DNA from: Bacteroidales bacterium
GTDB lineage: Bacteria > Bacteroidota > Bacteroidia > Bacteroidales > Bacteroidaceae
NCBI GenBank assembly: GCA_004555425.1
Contig: SFID01000039.1
Span: 1 to 17,866, forward strand
Length of the DNA: 17,866 nucleotides
Direction of reading: 5' to 3'
Part shown: positions 5,763 through 14,493 of the stretch, one piece after another
Layout of the letters: each line of letters begins with the position of its first letter
Numbering within the stretch: the stretch's first letter is position 1
Made by a program: the position numbers and the translations under genes
Notes under the pieces: model-generated
The model's database searches: none
Told to the model about the DNA's origin: nothing
Seen by the model: the letters and a program-made list of their open reading frames with translations, nothing else

Positions 5763-8303
5763 TCAACGTATTATTTTCTTGCCACCGATAATAACGACGC
5801 CACGCGCAGGAAGCGAACGGAGTCGGCGGCCGCTGAGGTCGTAGCAGGCAGGCTGCTCCTCGGAGTTGGATGAAGGGAGGTCGGTGAGGCCCGTCAGCAC
5901 CTCAATCCTATCCCAGAAATACTGCGCATTGACGATGGCATCGGGATTGACCAGTATCTCCCACTGGCTAGCAGGTGCATCGGCCGTGCCTAGCCCGACG
6001 GGGAAACTCTGCGTGGGCTGGGCATTCATATAAATGGAGGAGCCTGTGGCCGAGGCCTTGGAGAAGAGGAAGACCGCGCGGCCATTGTCGGCTGTGGCAG
6101 GTGTGATTTGGATAGGCGTGGCCGTGGTTGTGAATGTGCAAGGGCGACCAGGGTTGACAAACTTCTTCGCCCCTGCATTGCAGAGGAAGTACTGACCAGC
6201 CGATTCGAGGATATACCACGTGGCCTCGGCATAAGTGCTGTCAACGGGCTGTGCGTAGTTGGCGTTCTGGAGACTCGTGGCCGTTGTGACACCGCCCAGC
6301 CAGAGGTAATAGGAACTGCTTTGGCTACTGAAGAAAGGCTTGCCCCAACCTGCCACATTGCGGAGGAAGTAAGCCTGGTCGTTGCTCAGGTCGCTGAGGC
6401 TTTCCACATGTGCCCAGTCGTCCTCAGCCACAACGGGCGGAGGCACTACGGCCACCTTCTCGCCATACAGTCGGAGTTCGTTGATGAAGAGGAAATCGCC
6501 ATAGCCGCTGTTGAAGGTGAAGCGGAAATAGCGGCCCGAAGCCTTGGCGGGCAAGACACACGAGGGACGCTCGACATTGGCTAGTGCCACTTGGCTAGCG
6601 GCCGTTGTCCAAGAGTTGCCATCAGGACTGACCTCCACCGTAACGGAACGGGGATTGTAGGACGTATTCGAGTAAGTATAGCGCGCGGTGTAGAGTTCAA
6701 GGGCATTGACGTCGTAATCCTCGGGGGCTTTCACAACGAGGTGATGGGGGAAGGCGGGACTGCCTCCCTGCCACTGCGAGTGCCAATACGTGTTTTCGTT
6801 GTCGTCGAAGGCCTGGGCCGCGCGTCCGTTGGTGCCTTCACCAGTGGTTTCCTGGTCGCTCCACGAAACGACCTCCCAATTCTTGGTGGAAATCAGCGGG
6901 TGGCCGTCAATGGATGCGCTGTAATAGATGCCCGTGTATTCTCTCACGGCGTGGTCCACGCGAGCCTGGAGGGGGGCGAAGTCTATCTGCTCAACCAACG
7001 TGTGGTCCGTGCGTGTCCAGCGGAGGTCGCCCTGGAAGGTTTCGCCGTAGCCGCCCGACTGCATGAAGAAACCTTCGTCAACGCTTGCGCCCTTGTCGGC
7101 TCCGAAGTCGTTGCGCGCACCAGCCGAGGTGCCGCCATCGGTGTGGGAGAACTGGGCGTTGCCGAGGAAATACCATTGCTTGGAGGAAGCGGAGTGGGCG
7201 TAGCAGTTGCGGAAATAGGCCTTGCGCACTGCTTGGCCGTTGGAACTGATGTAATTTTCGAGGAAGGAGTAAAGGCCCTGCGTGGTCAGCATCTTATTGG
7301 AGCCGGCACACTTGTGTGTGGCCAGATATTGCCACTCGGTTTCTCCGGCATTGCGATACCACGCGCTGATGAGCATGCTGTGGTAGAGCACGTCCACACC
7401 GTTTTCATTGGTGACGGTCTGGTCGTATGGCGTAGCATTCACCAAGAACTGTACGTACTGGCCGGGTGTCCAATACGTTCCTTTCTTGAAGGCCTTGGTG
7501 CCTGTTCCTTCATTGCCAAAACGCTCGATGGTGACGCCCTCGCCGCTGGCGAGCGTGGCCGAACGCTTGTAGTCGGGCAGGTTGGGGTCGGTGTCGGTAT
7601 CGCCGTTGTCCCAAACGGAGAAGATGACGTCGCGGCGGCCGCTATTGACCTGAATGCCCATGTAGAGGCGGTCTTGGCCGATGGCCATGGCGTAGGTGCC
7701 CACATGGTCGTAGCCTGCGGGAATCATCACCTCGTGATAGAGCCAGTCGCAGCCCGAGATGGTGCCGCTGCTGGAGCTGTGCCACATGTGCGTGGAGGGC
7801 GAGGAGAGATTGGTGGCCAGATAGGCGGCCAGGGGGCTTTCCTTGTAGAATTTCCAATCCGTCATGCCGCCAAACCTGCCGCTGGCGAGCGACAAATCAA
7901 AGCGGTAATAGCCCGCTACGGGAAAGTTGACGCCTTCGAAAGCCGTGACCTCGCCAAGCGTGCTGCTTTTCTTGAGGGTGATAGAGCCTTCGTGGATAAG
8001 CGTGCCGTCGGGCTGCGAGATGCGCAGGTTCAGTTTGCCACTATATATGGCACTGCCCGTGCAGGCTGTCAGTGTGGCCTTGGCCCGTCCCATGGGGAAA
8101 TGGATGTATTGCACGCAATGGCCCGAGCCCGAGTTGGGCCAGGAGGTCAGTTGGCTCGTATTGAAGTCAGCATTGGGATTGGGCGCACTGTTGACTTCGT
8201 AATAGCCACGACAGGCTGTCACCACATCGGGCGAAGATTGGTAATTCTGCGCGCTGCCGACTAGGGCCAGCAAGCACAGGAGGAGAAGGAGGGGGCTCTT
8301 CAT
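5763..8303 (-). CDS. Secreted DUF3472 / discoidin-domain protein with surface-sorting-like tail
   Basis: The start is taken at 8303 (MKSPLLLLLCLLALVGSAQN), which gives a clear signal peptide cut after about residue 19. The longer open frame back to 8843 lies inside nadE and is a shadow. The mature protein of about 827 residues shows, in order: a DUF5077-like beta domain (about 28-150); a DUF3472 region (about 185-380: MWHSSSSG, WLYHEVMIP, MGIQVNSGRRDVIFSVWD, GNEGTGTK); an F5/8 type C discoidin domain (about 475-613: AAQAFDDNENTYWHSQW ... FINELRLYG); a region of repeated aromatic and Gly-rich strands (about 630-785), possibly ricin-like; and the tail YDLSGRRL ... GVVIIGGKKIIR (821-846). The tail resembles C-terminal surface-secretion sequences of this phylum. 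The role is probably glycan binding or degradation outside the cell. The catalytic function is unknown. It starts 25 bp after the nadE stop. Confidence 0.85.
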   Translation of the reverse strand: MKSPLLLLLCLLALVGSAQNYQSSPDVVTACRGYYEVNSAPNPNADFNTSQLTSWPNSGSGHCVQYIHFPMGRAKATLTACTGSAIYSGKLNLRISQPDGTLIHEGSITLKKSSTLGEVTAFEGVNFPVAGYYRFDLSLASGRFGGMTDWKFYKESPLAAYLATNLSSPSTHMWHSSSSGTISGCDWLYHEVMIPAGYDHVGTYAMAIGQDRLYMGIQVNSGRRDVIFSVWDNGDTDTDPNLPDYKRSATLASGEGVTIERFGNEGTGTKAFKKGTYWTPGQYVQFLVNATPYDQTVTNENGVDVLYHSMLISAWYRNAGETEWQYLATHKCAGSNKMLTTQGLYSFLENYISSNGQAVRKAYFRNCYAHSASSKQWYFLGNAQFSHTDGGTSAGARNDFGADKGASVDEGFFMQSGGYGETFQGDLRWTRTDHTLVEQIDFAPLQARVDHAVREYTGIYYSASIDGHPLISTKNWEVVSWSDQETTGEGTNGRAAQAFDDNENTYWHSQWQGGSPAFPHHLVVKAPEDYDVNALELYTARYTYSNTSYNPRSVTVEVSPDGNSWTTAASQVALANVERPSCVLPAKASGRYFRFTFNSGYGDFLFINELRLYGEKVAVVPPPVVAEDDWAHVESLSDLSNDQAYFLRNVAGWGKPFFSSQSSSYYLWLGGVTTATSLQNANYAQPVDSTYAEATWYILESAGQYFLCNAGAKKFVNPGRPCTFTTTATPIQITPATADNGRAVFLFSKASATGSSIYMNAQPTQSFPVGLGTADAPASQWEILVNPDAIVNAQYFWDRIEVLTGLTDLPSSNSEEQPACYDLSGRRLRSLPARGVVIIGGKKIIR

Positions 8304-8328
8304 ATATATATAATATAAGGTATGGTTC

Positions 8329-10284
8329 TTAGAGTTTAGCACATTCGTCCAACCAGGCTGTCGAACAAGCATCGCTGGGCATACGCCAGTCGCCGCGGGG
8401 ACTGAGCGAGCAACTGCCCACCTTGGGACCATCGGGCAGGCAACTGCGCTTGAACTGCTGGGCAAAGAAGCGGCGGAAGAACACTTGGAGCCAATGCTTG
8501 ATGACATCTTCTTCGTAAACGGGCACGCGGTCGTCGTGGCCATCGAAGGCCATACGCGCCAAGGCGTAGATGGTGGCTGGGCGACGGCCGTAGCGGAGAG
8601 TATGGTAGAGGAAGAAGTCGTGCAACTCGTAGGGGCCCACCAGGTCTTCGGTCTTCTGCGTGATATTGCCGTCTTCATCGGCAGGGATAAGCTCGGGGCT
8701 AATGGGGGTGGCGACAATGTCGAGCAGGGTCTTGGCGCTATAGTCATCGGCAATGGTGCGGGCCATCCAGCTGACGAGGTGGCGCACCAACGTCTTGGGG
8801 ATGGAAGCATTGAGGCCGTACATACTGATATGGTCGCCTGCATAGGTGGCCCAGCCCAGAGCCAATTCGCTGAGGTCGCCCGTGCCGACCACGAAGCCGC
8901 CCATTTGGTTGGCTGCGTCCATCAGGATTTGAGTGCGCTCGCGGGCTTGTACATTCTCGTAGGTCACGTCGTGCGTCTTGCCATCGTGGCCAATGTCGCG
9001 GAAATGTAGCTCGCAGGCTTCGCGGATGCTGATTTCGCGAATCGTAATGCCGAGGCCCTTCATCAGGTCGAGGGCATTGGTGTAGGTGCGGTCGGTCGTG
9101 CCAAAGCCGGGCATGGTGATGCCGATAATACCCCGGCGGTCCATCTGCAGCCTGTCGAAGGCGTGGACACAGACAAGCAGGGCCAGCGTGGAGTCGAGGC
9201 CGCCGCTGATACCGAGCACCACAGTCTTGGCGTGGGTGTGCTCAATGCGCTTGGCCAAGGCCTCGCTCTGCATGCAGATGATTTCCTCGCAACGTTCATC
9301 AAGGGCATTGCCGGCGGGCACAAACGGCAACGGGTCAACGATGCGCTGAAGAGAGGACTGCCCTGTCTGCATCTCTGTCATGTCTATGTCGATGGTGCGA
9401 TAATGGTCGGCCACGTGATTGTGGGCACTGCTATGGGCATAGGTCGTATTGACGCGGCGGTCCAGGCGGATGGCGTTCAGGTCGATGTCGGCCGTGATGA
9501 TTTGCGGTTGCATGGAGAACCGCTGGCCTTTCGCCAGGAAGCGGCCGCTCTCGGCAACGAGCGCGTGCCCGCCAAAAACGAGGTCCTGCGTGCTTTCGCC
9601 GTAGCCACAGGAACTATATACGTAGGCGCAAAGGCTGCGCGCACTCTGTCCTGCAATGAGGCTGTGCAGATAGGTGGCCTTGCCGATGAGTTCGTTGCTT
9701 GCGCTGAGATTGAAGATGACTTCAGCACCTGCCAGCGCGTGGTACGAGCTGGGCGGAATGGGAGCCCAAAGGTCTTCGCAAATCTCTATGGCGAAGGTGC
9801 AATATTCTGTATGGAAGAGTAACTGCGGACTGATGGGGACAGACTGGCCGCAAATGAGCACTTCGGCATCGGCAGGCAAGGTATCGGCCGAAGCAAACCA
9901 ACGCTGCTCGTAGAATTCCTTGTAATTGGGCAAATACGTCTTGGGCACAATGCCACAGAGCCGCCCCTGGTGCACAACGGCTGCACAATTATACAACCGG
10001 TCGCCGTAGAGGATGGGCAGGCCTACGATGGTTATCAAGCGGGGCAGGCTACGGCTGAACTCCATCACGCGGAGCAGGGCGGTTTCGGCCTGGTCAATGA
10101 GTAGCTCATGGGCAAAAAGGTCCTGACAGGTGTAGGCAGTCAGGCACAATTCGGGGAAACAAGCCACTTCCACCCCTGCACCATCTGCACGGGTCATAAG
10201 GGCAATAATCTGTTCGGCATTATAGCCAAAGTCTGCCACACGCACGGAAGGCACGATGGCAGCAACGCGAAGGAATCCAGACAT
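8329..10284 (-). CDS. nadE: Glutamine-dependent NAD+ synthetase
   Basis: The 651-residue two-domain enzyme amidates deamido-NAD to NAD with ammonia from glutamine. The N-terminal nitrilase-like glutaminase domain (about 1-290) has the Glu-Lys-Cys triad: E45 (FPELCLTAY), K115 (PKTYLPNYKEFYE) and C169 (EICEDLW). The C-terminal synthetase domain has the ATP pyrophosphatase loop SGGLDST at 360-366, GTGDLSELALGW, and PISPELIP ... TEDLVGPYELHDFFLYH. The length is usual for the long form. The ATG at 10284 gives the expected N-terminus. A hairpin separates it from the fucosidase upstream, so it probably has its own promoter. A weak TATTTTG lies about 20 bp before the start. The downstream secreted-protein gene follows after only 25 bp. 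Confidence 0.96.
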   Translation of the reverse strand: MSGFLRVAAIVPSVRVADFGYNAEQIIALMTRADGAGVEVACFPELCLTAYTCQDLFAHELLIDQAETALLRVMEFSRSLPRLITIVGLPILYGDRLYNCAAVVHQGRLCGIVPKTYLPNYKEFYEQRWFASADTLPADAEVLICGQSVPISPQLLFHTEYCTFAIEICEDLWAPIPPSSYHALAGAEVIFNLSASNELIGKATYLHSLIAGQSARSLCAYVYSSCGYGESTQDLVFGGHALVAESGRFLAKGQRFSMQPQIITADIDLNAIRLDRRVNTTYAHSSAHNHVADHYRTIDIDMTEMQTGQSSLQRIVDPLPFVPAGNALDERCEEIICMQSEALAKRIEHTHAKTVVLGISGGLDSTLALLVCVHAFDRLQMDRRGIIGITMPGFGTTDRTYTNALDLMKGLGITIREISIREACELHFRDIGHDGKTHDVTYENVQARERTQILMDAANQMGGFVVGTGDLSELALGWATYAGDHISMYGLNASIPKTLVRHLVSWMARTIADDYSAKTLLDIVATPISPELIPADEDGNITQKTEDLVGPYELHDFFLYHTLRYGRRPATIYALARMAFDGHDDRVPVYEEDVIKHWLQVFFRRFFAQQFKRSCLPDGPKVGSCSLSPRGDWRMPSDACSTAWLDECAKL

Positions 10285-10354
10285 ATTCTTTGATGATAAT
10301 TTGCAAAATAAGGGTAAGGGATTTAATGCGGATTGGGAGTTGCAGACAAGAAAT

Positions 10355-10395
10355 GAGAATGTTGGCTTCGACGATTTGCCGAAACCAACATTCTC
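10355..10395 (-). terminator. Hairpin terminator downstream of the fucosidase gene
   Basis: GAGAATGTTGG (10355-10365) pairs perfectly with CCAACATTCTC (10385-10395), with TTCG/CGAA extending the stem inside. It starts 5 bp past the fucosidase stop. The following minus-strand tail, ATTTCTTGTC, is only moderately U-rich, so termination may be partial. Confidence 0.7.
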
Positions 10396-10399
10396 CGTC

Positions 10400-11716
10400 T
10401 TAGAGTTCTACCTTAATAATATAGTCGGGGCAATCCTCGGGCACGGAAACGGGCATGGTCAGCCGATTGCGGCGGAACATATACTGCATTTTCTCGCCCG
10501 TAGCCAGATTGGTTATCTCGCGAATGCGCGCAGGCACATTCACGTCTATTTCCGTCAGGTTGGGGTCAAGCACGTGCAGATAGAGCACCTGTCCGCGGCG
10601 CGTGGACACAAGGCTGTCGCCCATCTGTATGCCGCCTGCCTCTGTGCGATATATCGCCTGGCCGTTTTGCTCCAGCCATTCGCCCATCTCCTTCATACGT
10701 GCGAGGGCCGTTGCGGGCAATTCGCCATTGGGCTGCGGGCCTACGTTGAGCAGGAGGTTTGCGCCCTTGGCCGCGGTGCGTACGAGCAGGCGGATGAGTT
10801 CGGTGGTTGAATTGTAGTTTTGGTCGGCCACCTTATAGCCCCACATACCATTCATAGTCTGACAGGTTTCAAGCGGCAGGCGACCGATGGCCTGCCCCGA
10901 CAATCCCGCCTTGTTTTCTCCCGGCACATCGCGTTCGAATATCTGAATGTCTTCGCCAGGATAGGGAGTGATATGGTGGTTGTTGCCCACGAGGCAAGCA
11001 GGCTGAAGTCGGTGAATCAGTTCGTACTGCTCGGGCAGTTGCCAATCGAAAGGCACACTGTCCTTGTCGTGGTCCCAATGGCCGTCGAACCAGATGGCAC
11101 CTATCTCGCCGTAGTTTGTCAGGAGTTCGGTCAACTGCGCATTCATGAACTGGTAATAGCTGGTCCAGTTCTCCTTTTTGGGGTCCTTGCCTGTGCCGTG
11201 TCCTGTGCGTCCTGTGGGATAGTCGTCGCGCGTCCAGTCTATGTGGGAATAGTAGAGGTGGAGCTTGATGCCCTGTCGGTGGCAGGCATCTGCGAGTTGG
11301 CGCACCACATCCTTGCCATAGGGTGTGTGCATAATGTTATAATCCGACTGGCGAGTGTCCCACAAGGAGAAGCCATCGTGGTGGCGCGTGGTGAAGCAGA
11401 TGTATTTCGCGCCAGCTGCCTTGATGGAACTTACCCATTTCTCTGCATCAAAGCGGTGGGGATAGAAGGCATCAGCAGCCTTGGCATATTCGTCTCGATT
11501 CAATGGTACATTCTGCATATACCATTCGCCCTGCGCAAAGGTGCTGTAGATGCCCCAGTGCAGGAAGATGCCAAAGCGGCTGTCCGAGAATTCCTTGCGC
11601 GCCTGCAGGTTTTCCTTCGTCGGTTCGTAGTTGGTTTGCGCTTGCAGCGTAACGCTGCCTATGCTTCCTGCCAACAAGGTGGCAGCCAGAATTGTTTTCA
11701 AAGAATGTGTGAGCAT
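10400..11716 (-). CDS. Secreted GH29 alpha-L-fucosidase
   Basis: The 438-residue protein has a signal peptide (about 1-27, ending TLQAQ) and a GH29 catalytic barrel: RFGIFLHWG (48-55), YICFTTRHHDGFSLWD (105-120), YYSHIDW, and IGAIWFDG (205-212) with the nucleophile D211. The acid/base residue is not certain; E261 or E267 (IFERDVPGEN) are candidates. It ends with a short beta domain (about 345-438) and lacks an added carbohydrate-binding module. It releases terminal fucose from host or dietary glycans, probably in the periplasm. The gene starts 20 bp after the DUF721 gene, so it seems to share the recF transcript. That is an odd setting for a glycosidase; no SusC/SusD or regulator genes are nearby. 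Confidence 0.92.
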   Translation of the reverse strand: MLTHSLKTILAATLLAGSIGSVTLQAQTNYEPTKENLQARKEFSDSRFGIFLHWGIYSTFAQGEWYMQNVPLNRDEYAKAADAFYPHRFDAEKWVSSIKAAGAKYICFTTRHHDGFSLWDTRQSDYNIMHTPYGKDVVRQLADACHRQGIKLHLYYSHIDWTRDDYPTGRTGHGTGKDPKKENWTSYYQFMNAQLTELLTNYGEIGAIWFDGHWDHDKDSVPFDWQLPEQYELIHRLQPACLVGNNHHITPYPGEDIQIFERDVPGENKAGLSGQAIGRLPLETCQTMNGMWGYKVADQNYNSTTELIRLLVRTAAKGANLLLNVGPQPNGELPATALARMKEMGEWLEQNGQAIYRTEAGGIQMGDSLVSTRRGQVLYLHVLDPNLTEIDVNVPARIREITNLATGEKMQYMFRRNRLTMPVSVPEDCPDYIIKVEL

Positions 11717-11736
11717 TGATTGGAGGTTTTGAAATA

Positions 11737-12027
11737 TTACATCAGCACAACGTCCGTGATGACCTGTTTCTGAACAGCCTGATTAAGCGCATAGGCAAGG
11801 GCCTGGCGTTGCATCATGAGTTCGCTACGCAATACGGCCGATGTCAGCCGTGCATAGAGGGTTTGGTTCTTGATATAAAGTTCGGCCGTTGCATTTGCCA
11901 CAGCCTTGCCCGTCACCTGCGGCCAAGCCTGAATGAGGCGGTATTGTGCCAAAGGGGTTTCGAGGCCCTCCTGTCGCAGGAAACGCTGGAGCACATCGCC
12001 GATTGCTTCGGATTTACGCCTTTCCAT
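11737..12027 (-). CDS. DUF721 / DciA-like protein
   Basis: The 96-residue protein carries the DUF721 pattern: IGDVLQRFLRQEGL near the N-terminus, then AWPQVTGKAVANATAELYIKNQTLYARL and VLRSELMMQRQAL. Proteobacterial DciA in this family helps load the replicative helicase. The short Bacteroidota version following recF is assumed to have a related role, but I know no direct test. The ATG at 12027 sits 2 bp after the recF stop (12030-12032), so the two are translationally coupled. Confidence 0.88.
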   Translation of the reverse strand: MERRKSEAIGDVLQRFLRQEGLETPLAQYRLIQAWPQVTGKAVANATAELYIKNQTLYARLTSAVLRSELMMQRQALAYALNQAVQKQVITDVVLM

Positions 12028-12029
12028 AA

Positions 12030-13136
12030 TTACAATGTAGGATTGACCACGCCGTCCTTCACTTCAAAGAGGCGATAGTCGCGCTCGGTGGCTGCGAGGA
12101 TATCGTCCAGGTGCTCGCGGTTGGTATCTGTGATGAATATCTGGCCGAAATCGTTGCCCGAAACATAGTCAACGATTCGCGCCACGCGCCCAGCATCGAG
12201 TTTGTCGAATATATCATCGAGCAGGAGTATCGGCACGCGCTTTTCGCCCTTTGTCTTGAGAAAAACGTACTGAGCCAGTTTCATGGCGATAAAGTAGGTC
12301 TTGGTCTGTCCCTGCGAGCATTCCTGCCTGACGGGGAAGCCGCCGAATCGCAGGTCCAAGTCATCGCGGTGGGTGCCATAGAGCGAGTAGCCCACAATGC
12401 GCTCCTTCGCCCTGCCCTGGGCATACAGATTGGCAAAACTGCCACGGTCGCCATGCGACACGTACACCAGGTCAACGGCTTCGTGCGCCTGGTCGCTCAA
12501 TCGCTGATAGAGGAATTGAAACACAGGGCGAAACTCTTCCACAAATGCCTGCCTACACCTATATATATATGTAGCGGCAGCAGCCATCATTTCTTCGAGC
12601 ACTTCCATCACCCCAGCATCGGGTTCCTGCTCGGCGCGCAGCAAAGCGTTTCGCTGTTTGAGCGACTGGTTGTAGCGCATCAACGATTCCAGATAGGGCA
12701 GGTCGTACTGCGAAATCACTTGGTCCATAAACCGTCTGCGCTCCTCGCTCCCGCCACTGACGAGCAGCGAGTCGCTGGGGGCAATCATCACCAAGGGGAT
12801 GCGTCCCACGTGGTCGGCAATGCGGCGGCAGTCCTTGTCGTTCCATTTCAGCTGCTTGCGCCCACCAGGCTTGTATCCGCACGCCACACGGACTTCCTCG
12901 CCATCCTCTGCCCTGTACTGGCCTTGCAAGAGGAAGAAGGGGGCTTCGTGGCGCAGGTGAACGCTGTCGGGCGTGGTGAAACTGCTCTTACCAAACGACA
13001 AATAATGAATTGCGTCAAGCAGATTGGTCTTGCCCATACCGTTCTTGCCAACAAAGCAATTCACATTGGGCGACAGTTCCAAATCGGCCTGCGCAATATT
13101 CTTGAAATCTAATATCGAAAGATGGGAGAGATGCAA
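12030..13136 (-). CDS. recF: DNA replication and repair protein RecF
   Basis: The 368-residue SMC-like ATPase loads RecA at gaps with RecO and RecR. Walker A GKNGMGKT is at 30-37, the signature LLVSGGSEERRRFMD is at about 124-138, and Walker B ILLLDDIFDKLD comes near 304-315, followed by the D-loop-like FITDTNREH. The length is normal. The ATG at 13136 gives the typical start LSHLSILDFKNI. It is divergent from the TPR gene across a 289-bp intergenic region. A minus-strand TAATTTTG lies about 100 bp upstream. It heads the recF-DUF721-fucosidase group. Confidence 0.96.
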   Translation of the reverse strand: MHLSHLSILDFKNIAQADLELSPNVNCFVGKNGMGKTNLLDAIHYLSFGKSSFTTPDSVHLRHEAPFFLLQGQYRAEDGEEVRVACGYKPGGRKQLKWNDKDCRRIADHVGRIPLVMIAPSDSLLVSGGSEERRRFMDQVISQYDLPYLESLMRYNQSLKQRNALLRAEQEPDAGVMEVLEEMMAAAATYIYRCRQAFVEEFRPVFQFLYQRLSDQAHEAVDLVYVSHGDRGSFANLYAQGRAKERIVGYSLYGTHRDDLDLRFGGFPVRQECSQGQTKTYFIAMKLAQYVFLKTKGEKRVPILLLDDIFDKLDAGRVARIVDYVSGNDFGQIFITDTNREHLDDILAATERDYRLFEVKDGVVNPTL

Positions 13137-13237
13137 GGGGGAATAGATAATTTGAAGTGGAATGAAGAGAGAAGGGGAATACTTTCAAGCCAACGCCTAA
13201 GCGACAAAGGCACAATACTCCAGCCTAAATTGCCGCT

Positions 13238-13245
13238 CAAAATTA
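13238..13245 (-). promoter_or_regulatory. Candidate -7 element for recF
   Basis: The minus strand reads TAATTTTG, a perfect match to the Bacteroidota TAnnTTTG element, about 100 bp upstream of the recF start. No TTTG is found at the proper distance (19-21 nt), so support is partial. Confidence 0.35.
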
Positions 13246-13317
13246 CGATATTTCCACCAACTAGGGCTGTTTCAACCCCCAAAAAACGCTCTCGCTCCCA
13301 AAAAAAAAGGCCAAACC

Positions 13318-13348
13318 TTTTCAAGGTCAAGGAAAAATCGTACTTTTG
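13318..13348 (+). promoter_or_regulatory. Bacteroidota-type promoter for the TPR gene
   Basis: TACTTTTG at 13341-13348 matches TAnnTTTG exactly. A TTTT at 13318-13321, in place of TTTG, lies 19 nt upstream. A-tracts at 13281-13286 and about 13300-13308 precede it. Transcription would start near 13354, leaving a 5' UTR of about 70 nt before the ATG at 13426. Confidence 0.65.
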
Positions 13349-13425
13349 CGCTGCTTAATAGCGTGCTAACTGCCTTGCGCATAGGCATAGAATACGAAAT
13401 CATAAAACGAAAACAACAATAAACC

Positions 13426-14277
13426 ATGACAAAGTCTAACAAGAAAGCCACCGAAAATGTGGCCAACGATGCTCCCCAGGAGAAGGGTGCGCTGAACCTC
13501 GGTAATCTCAAACTTAACCGCAAGGTCACTGTCATCCTCAGCACCGTAGTAGTCATTGCCGGCCTCTTCCTTGCATTCAAGTATTTCTACCTCGACCCCA
13601 AAGAAGAGAAAGCACAGACCCAACTCACTGAGGCCGAACAGCTGGTCAATGGCCAAGCACTCGCACAACTCGACCAAATCCTCAACGAGATTTCCCGCGC
13701 CGAAGCTGAACTCGAGCAGAAGGGCGACACCGCTCCTGCTGGCCTCAACGACTCTATTAAGAAGAATACGGCCAACTTTGAGAAGGCCAAAGCCGACATC
13801 TACAACAAGGCTCTCAAGGGCGACGGCAAAACTCCCGGTCTCCTCAAAATCGCAGGCATGGGTATGACCAGCGCTGCCAATATTGCCAAGGCTCAGGCAG
13901 GTATCTGCTACTACAAGCTCGGCAACTACAAAGAAGCCATCAAGATGTTGGAAGACTTCACGCCGCAGGGCGACAAGGGAGTTTCGCCCCAGTACATCGC
14001 TGCCCTCGCCAACTGCTACGCAGCCGATGGCCAGCTGGACAAAGCCGTAGATACGTTCAAGAAGGCCGCCAGCGAAGCCGACAATGCCGCCACTAGCCCT
14101 CAGTACCTCATCGAAGCAGGCCTCCTGCTTGAAAGCCAGAAGAAAAACGACGAAGCTCTCAAAATCTACGAGCAGATTAAGAAGGACTATCCCCAGTCTG
14201 CCCTCGTAGCGCCTCAACAAATGCAGGGCGGCTACGTTTCTGCCATCGACAAGTATATTGAGCGCGTCAGCAAATAA
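13426..14277 (+). CDS. Membrane-anchored tetratricopeptide repeat protein
   Basis: The 283-residue protein has a charged N-terminal tail, one transmembrane segment (about 34-55: VTVILSTVVVIAGLFLAFKYF), then a helical region outside the cytoplasm. TPR-like repeats are visible at about 153-180 (IAKAQAGICYYKLGNYKEAI), 186-215 (QYIAALANCYAADGQLDKAV) and 223-255 (YLIEAGLLLESQKKNDEALK). The layout recalls YfgM-type anchored TPR proteins that assist envelope protein folding, but no specific role can be assigned. A strong promoter precedes it and a strong terminator follows, so it is monocistronic and probably well expressed. I recall a TPR gene next to ribH in other Bacteroidales; this is not checked. 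Confidence 0.88.
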   Translation: MTKSNKKATENVANDAPQEKGALNLGNLKLNRKVTVILSTVVVIAGLFLAFKYFYLDPKEEKAQTQLTEAEQLVNGQALAQLDQILNEISRAEAELEQKGDTAPAGLNDSIKKNTANFEKAKADIYNKALKGDGKTPGLLKIAGMGMTSAANIAKAQAGICYYKLGNYKEAIKMLEDFTPQGDKGVSPQYIAALANCYAADGQLDKAVDTFKKAASEADNAATSPQYLIEAGLLLESQKKNDEALKIYEQIKKDYPQSALVAPQQMQGGYVSAIDKYIERVSK

Positions 14278-14327
14278 CGTAATATAGGCAACCAACCTGC
14301 TTTTTACATCAGAAATTCCCCAACAAT

Positions 14328-14383
14328 GAGCAAGTGAATAATACGGCCCGCACGGGCTATTCCCATTATTCACTTGCTCTTTT
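14328..14383 (+). terminator. Strong intrinsic terminator after the TPR gene
   Basis: Positions 14328-14342 and 14365-14379 form a perfect 15-bp stem (outer GAGCAAG / CTTGCTC). A small GCCC/GGGC helix lies in the loop and TTTT follows at 14380-14383. It separates the TPR gene from ribH. Confidence 0.88.
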
Positions 14384-14493
14384 CCATAGGCCATTCTCCC
14401 TTCTTCATCCAACACACATCCCCATCCACAGGAAAGGGAGGAATCCTAAGCCTGACCATTCACACACATACTAAACCATAATTCCCCTACCCC

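Noticed and set aside
6591..8264. 557-residue open frame on the plus strand
   Set aside because: Antisense to the secreted DUF3472 protein, low-complexity Val/Gly/Ala-rich composition, no family resemblance; a shadow of codon bias in the real gene.
8301..8317. TA-rich tract as a third copy of the 22-bp palindrome
   Set aside because: Shares only the alternating TA core; the CTAC and GTAG flanks are missing.
8304..8843. N-terminal extension of the DUF3472 protein
   Set aside because: Lies inside nadE in another frame; the signal peptide at 8303 sets the start.
12111..13112. 333-residue open frame on the plus strand
   Set aside because: Antisense to recF, which is clearly real; no recognisable domain.
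13366..14415. 349-residue open frame on the minus strand
   Set aside because: Antisense to the TPR gene, which has a promoter, membrane segment and terminator; it is a mirror of that gene's codons.
14384..14493. FMN riboswitch upstream of ribH
   Set aside because: Only 110 bp between terminator and start, and none of the conserved FMN-aptamer blocks are recognisable.
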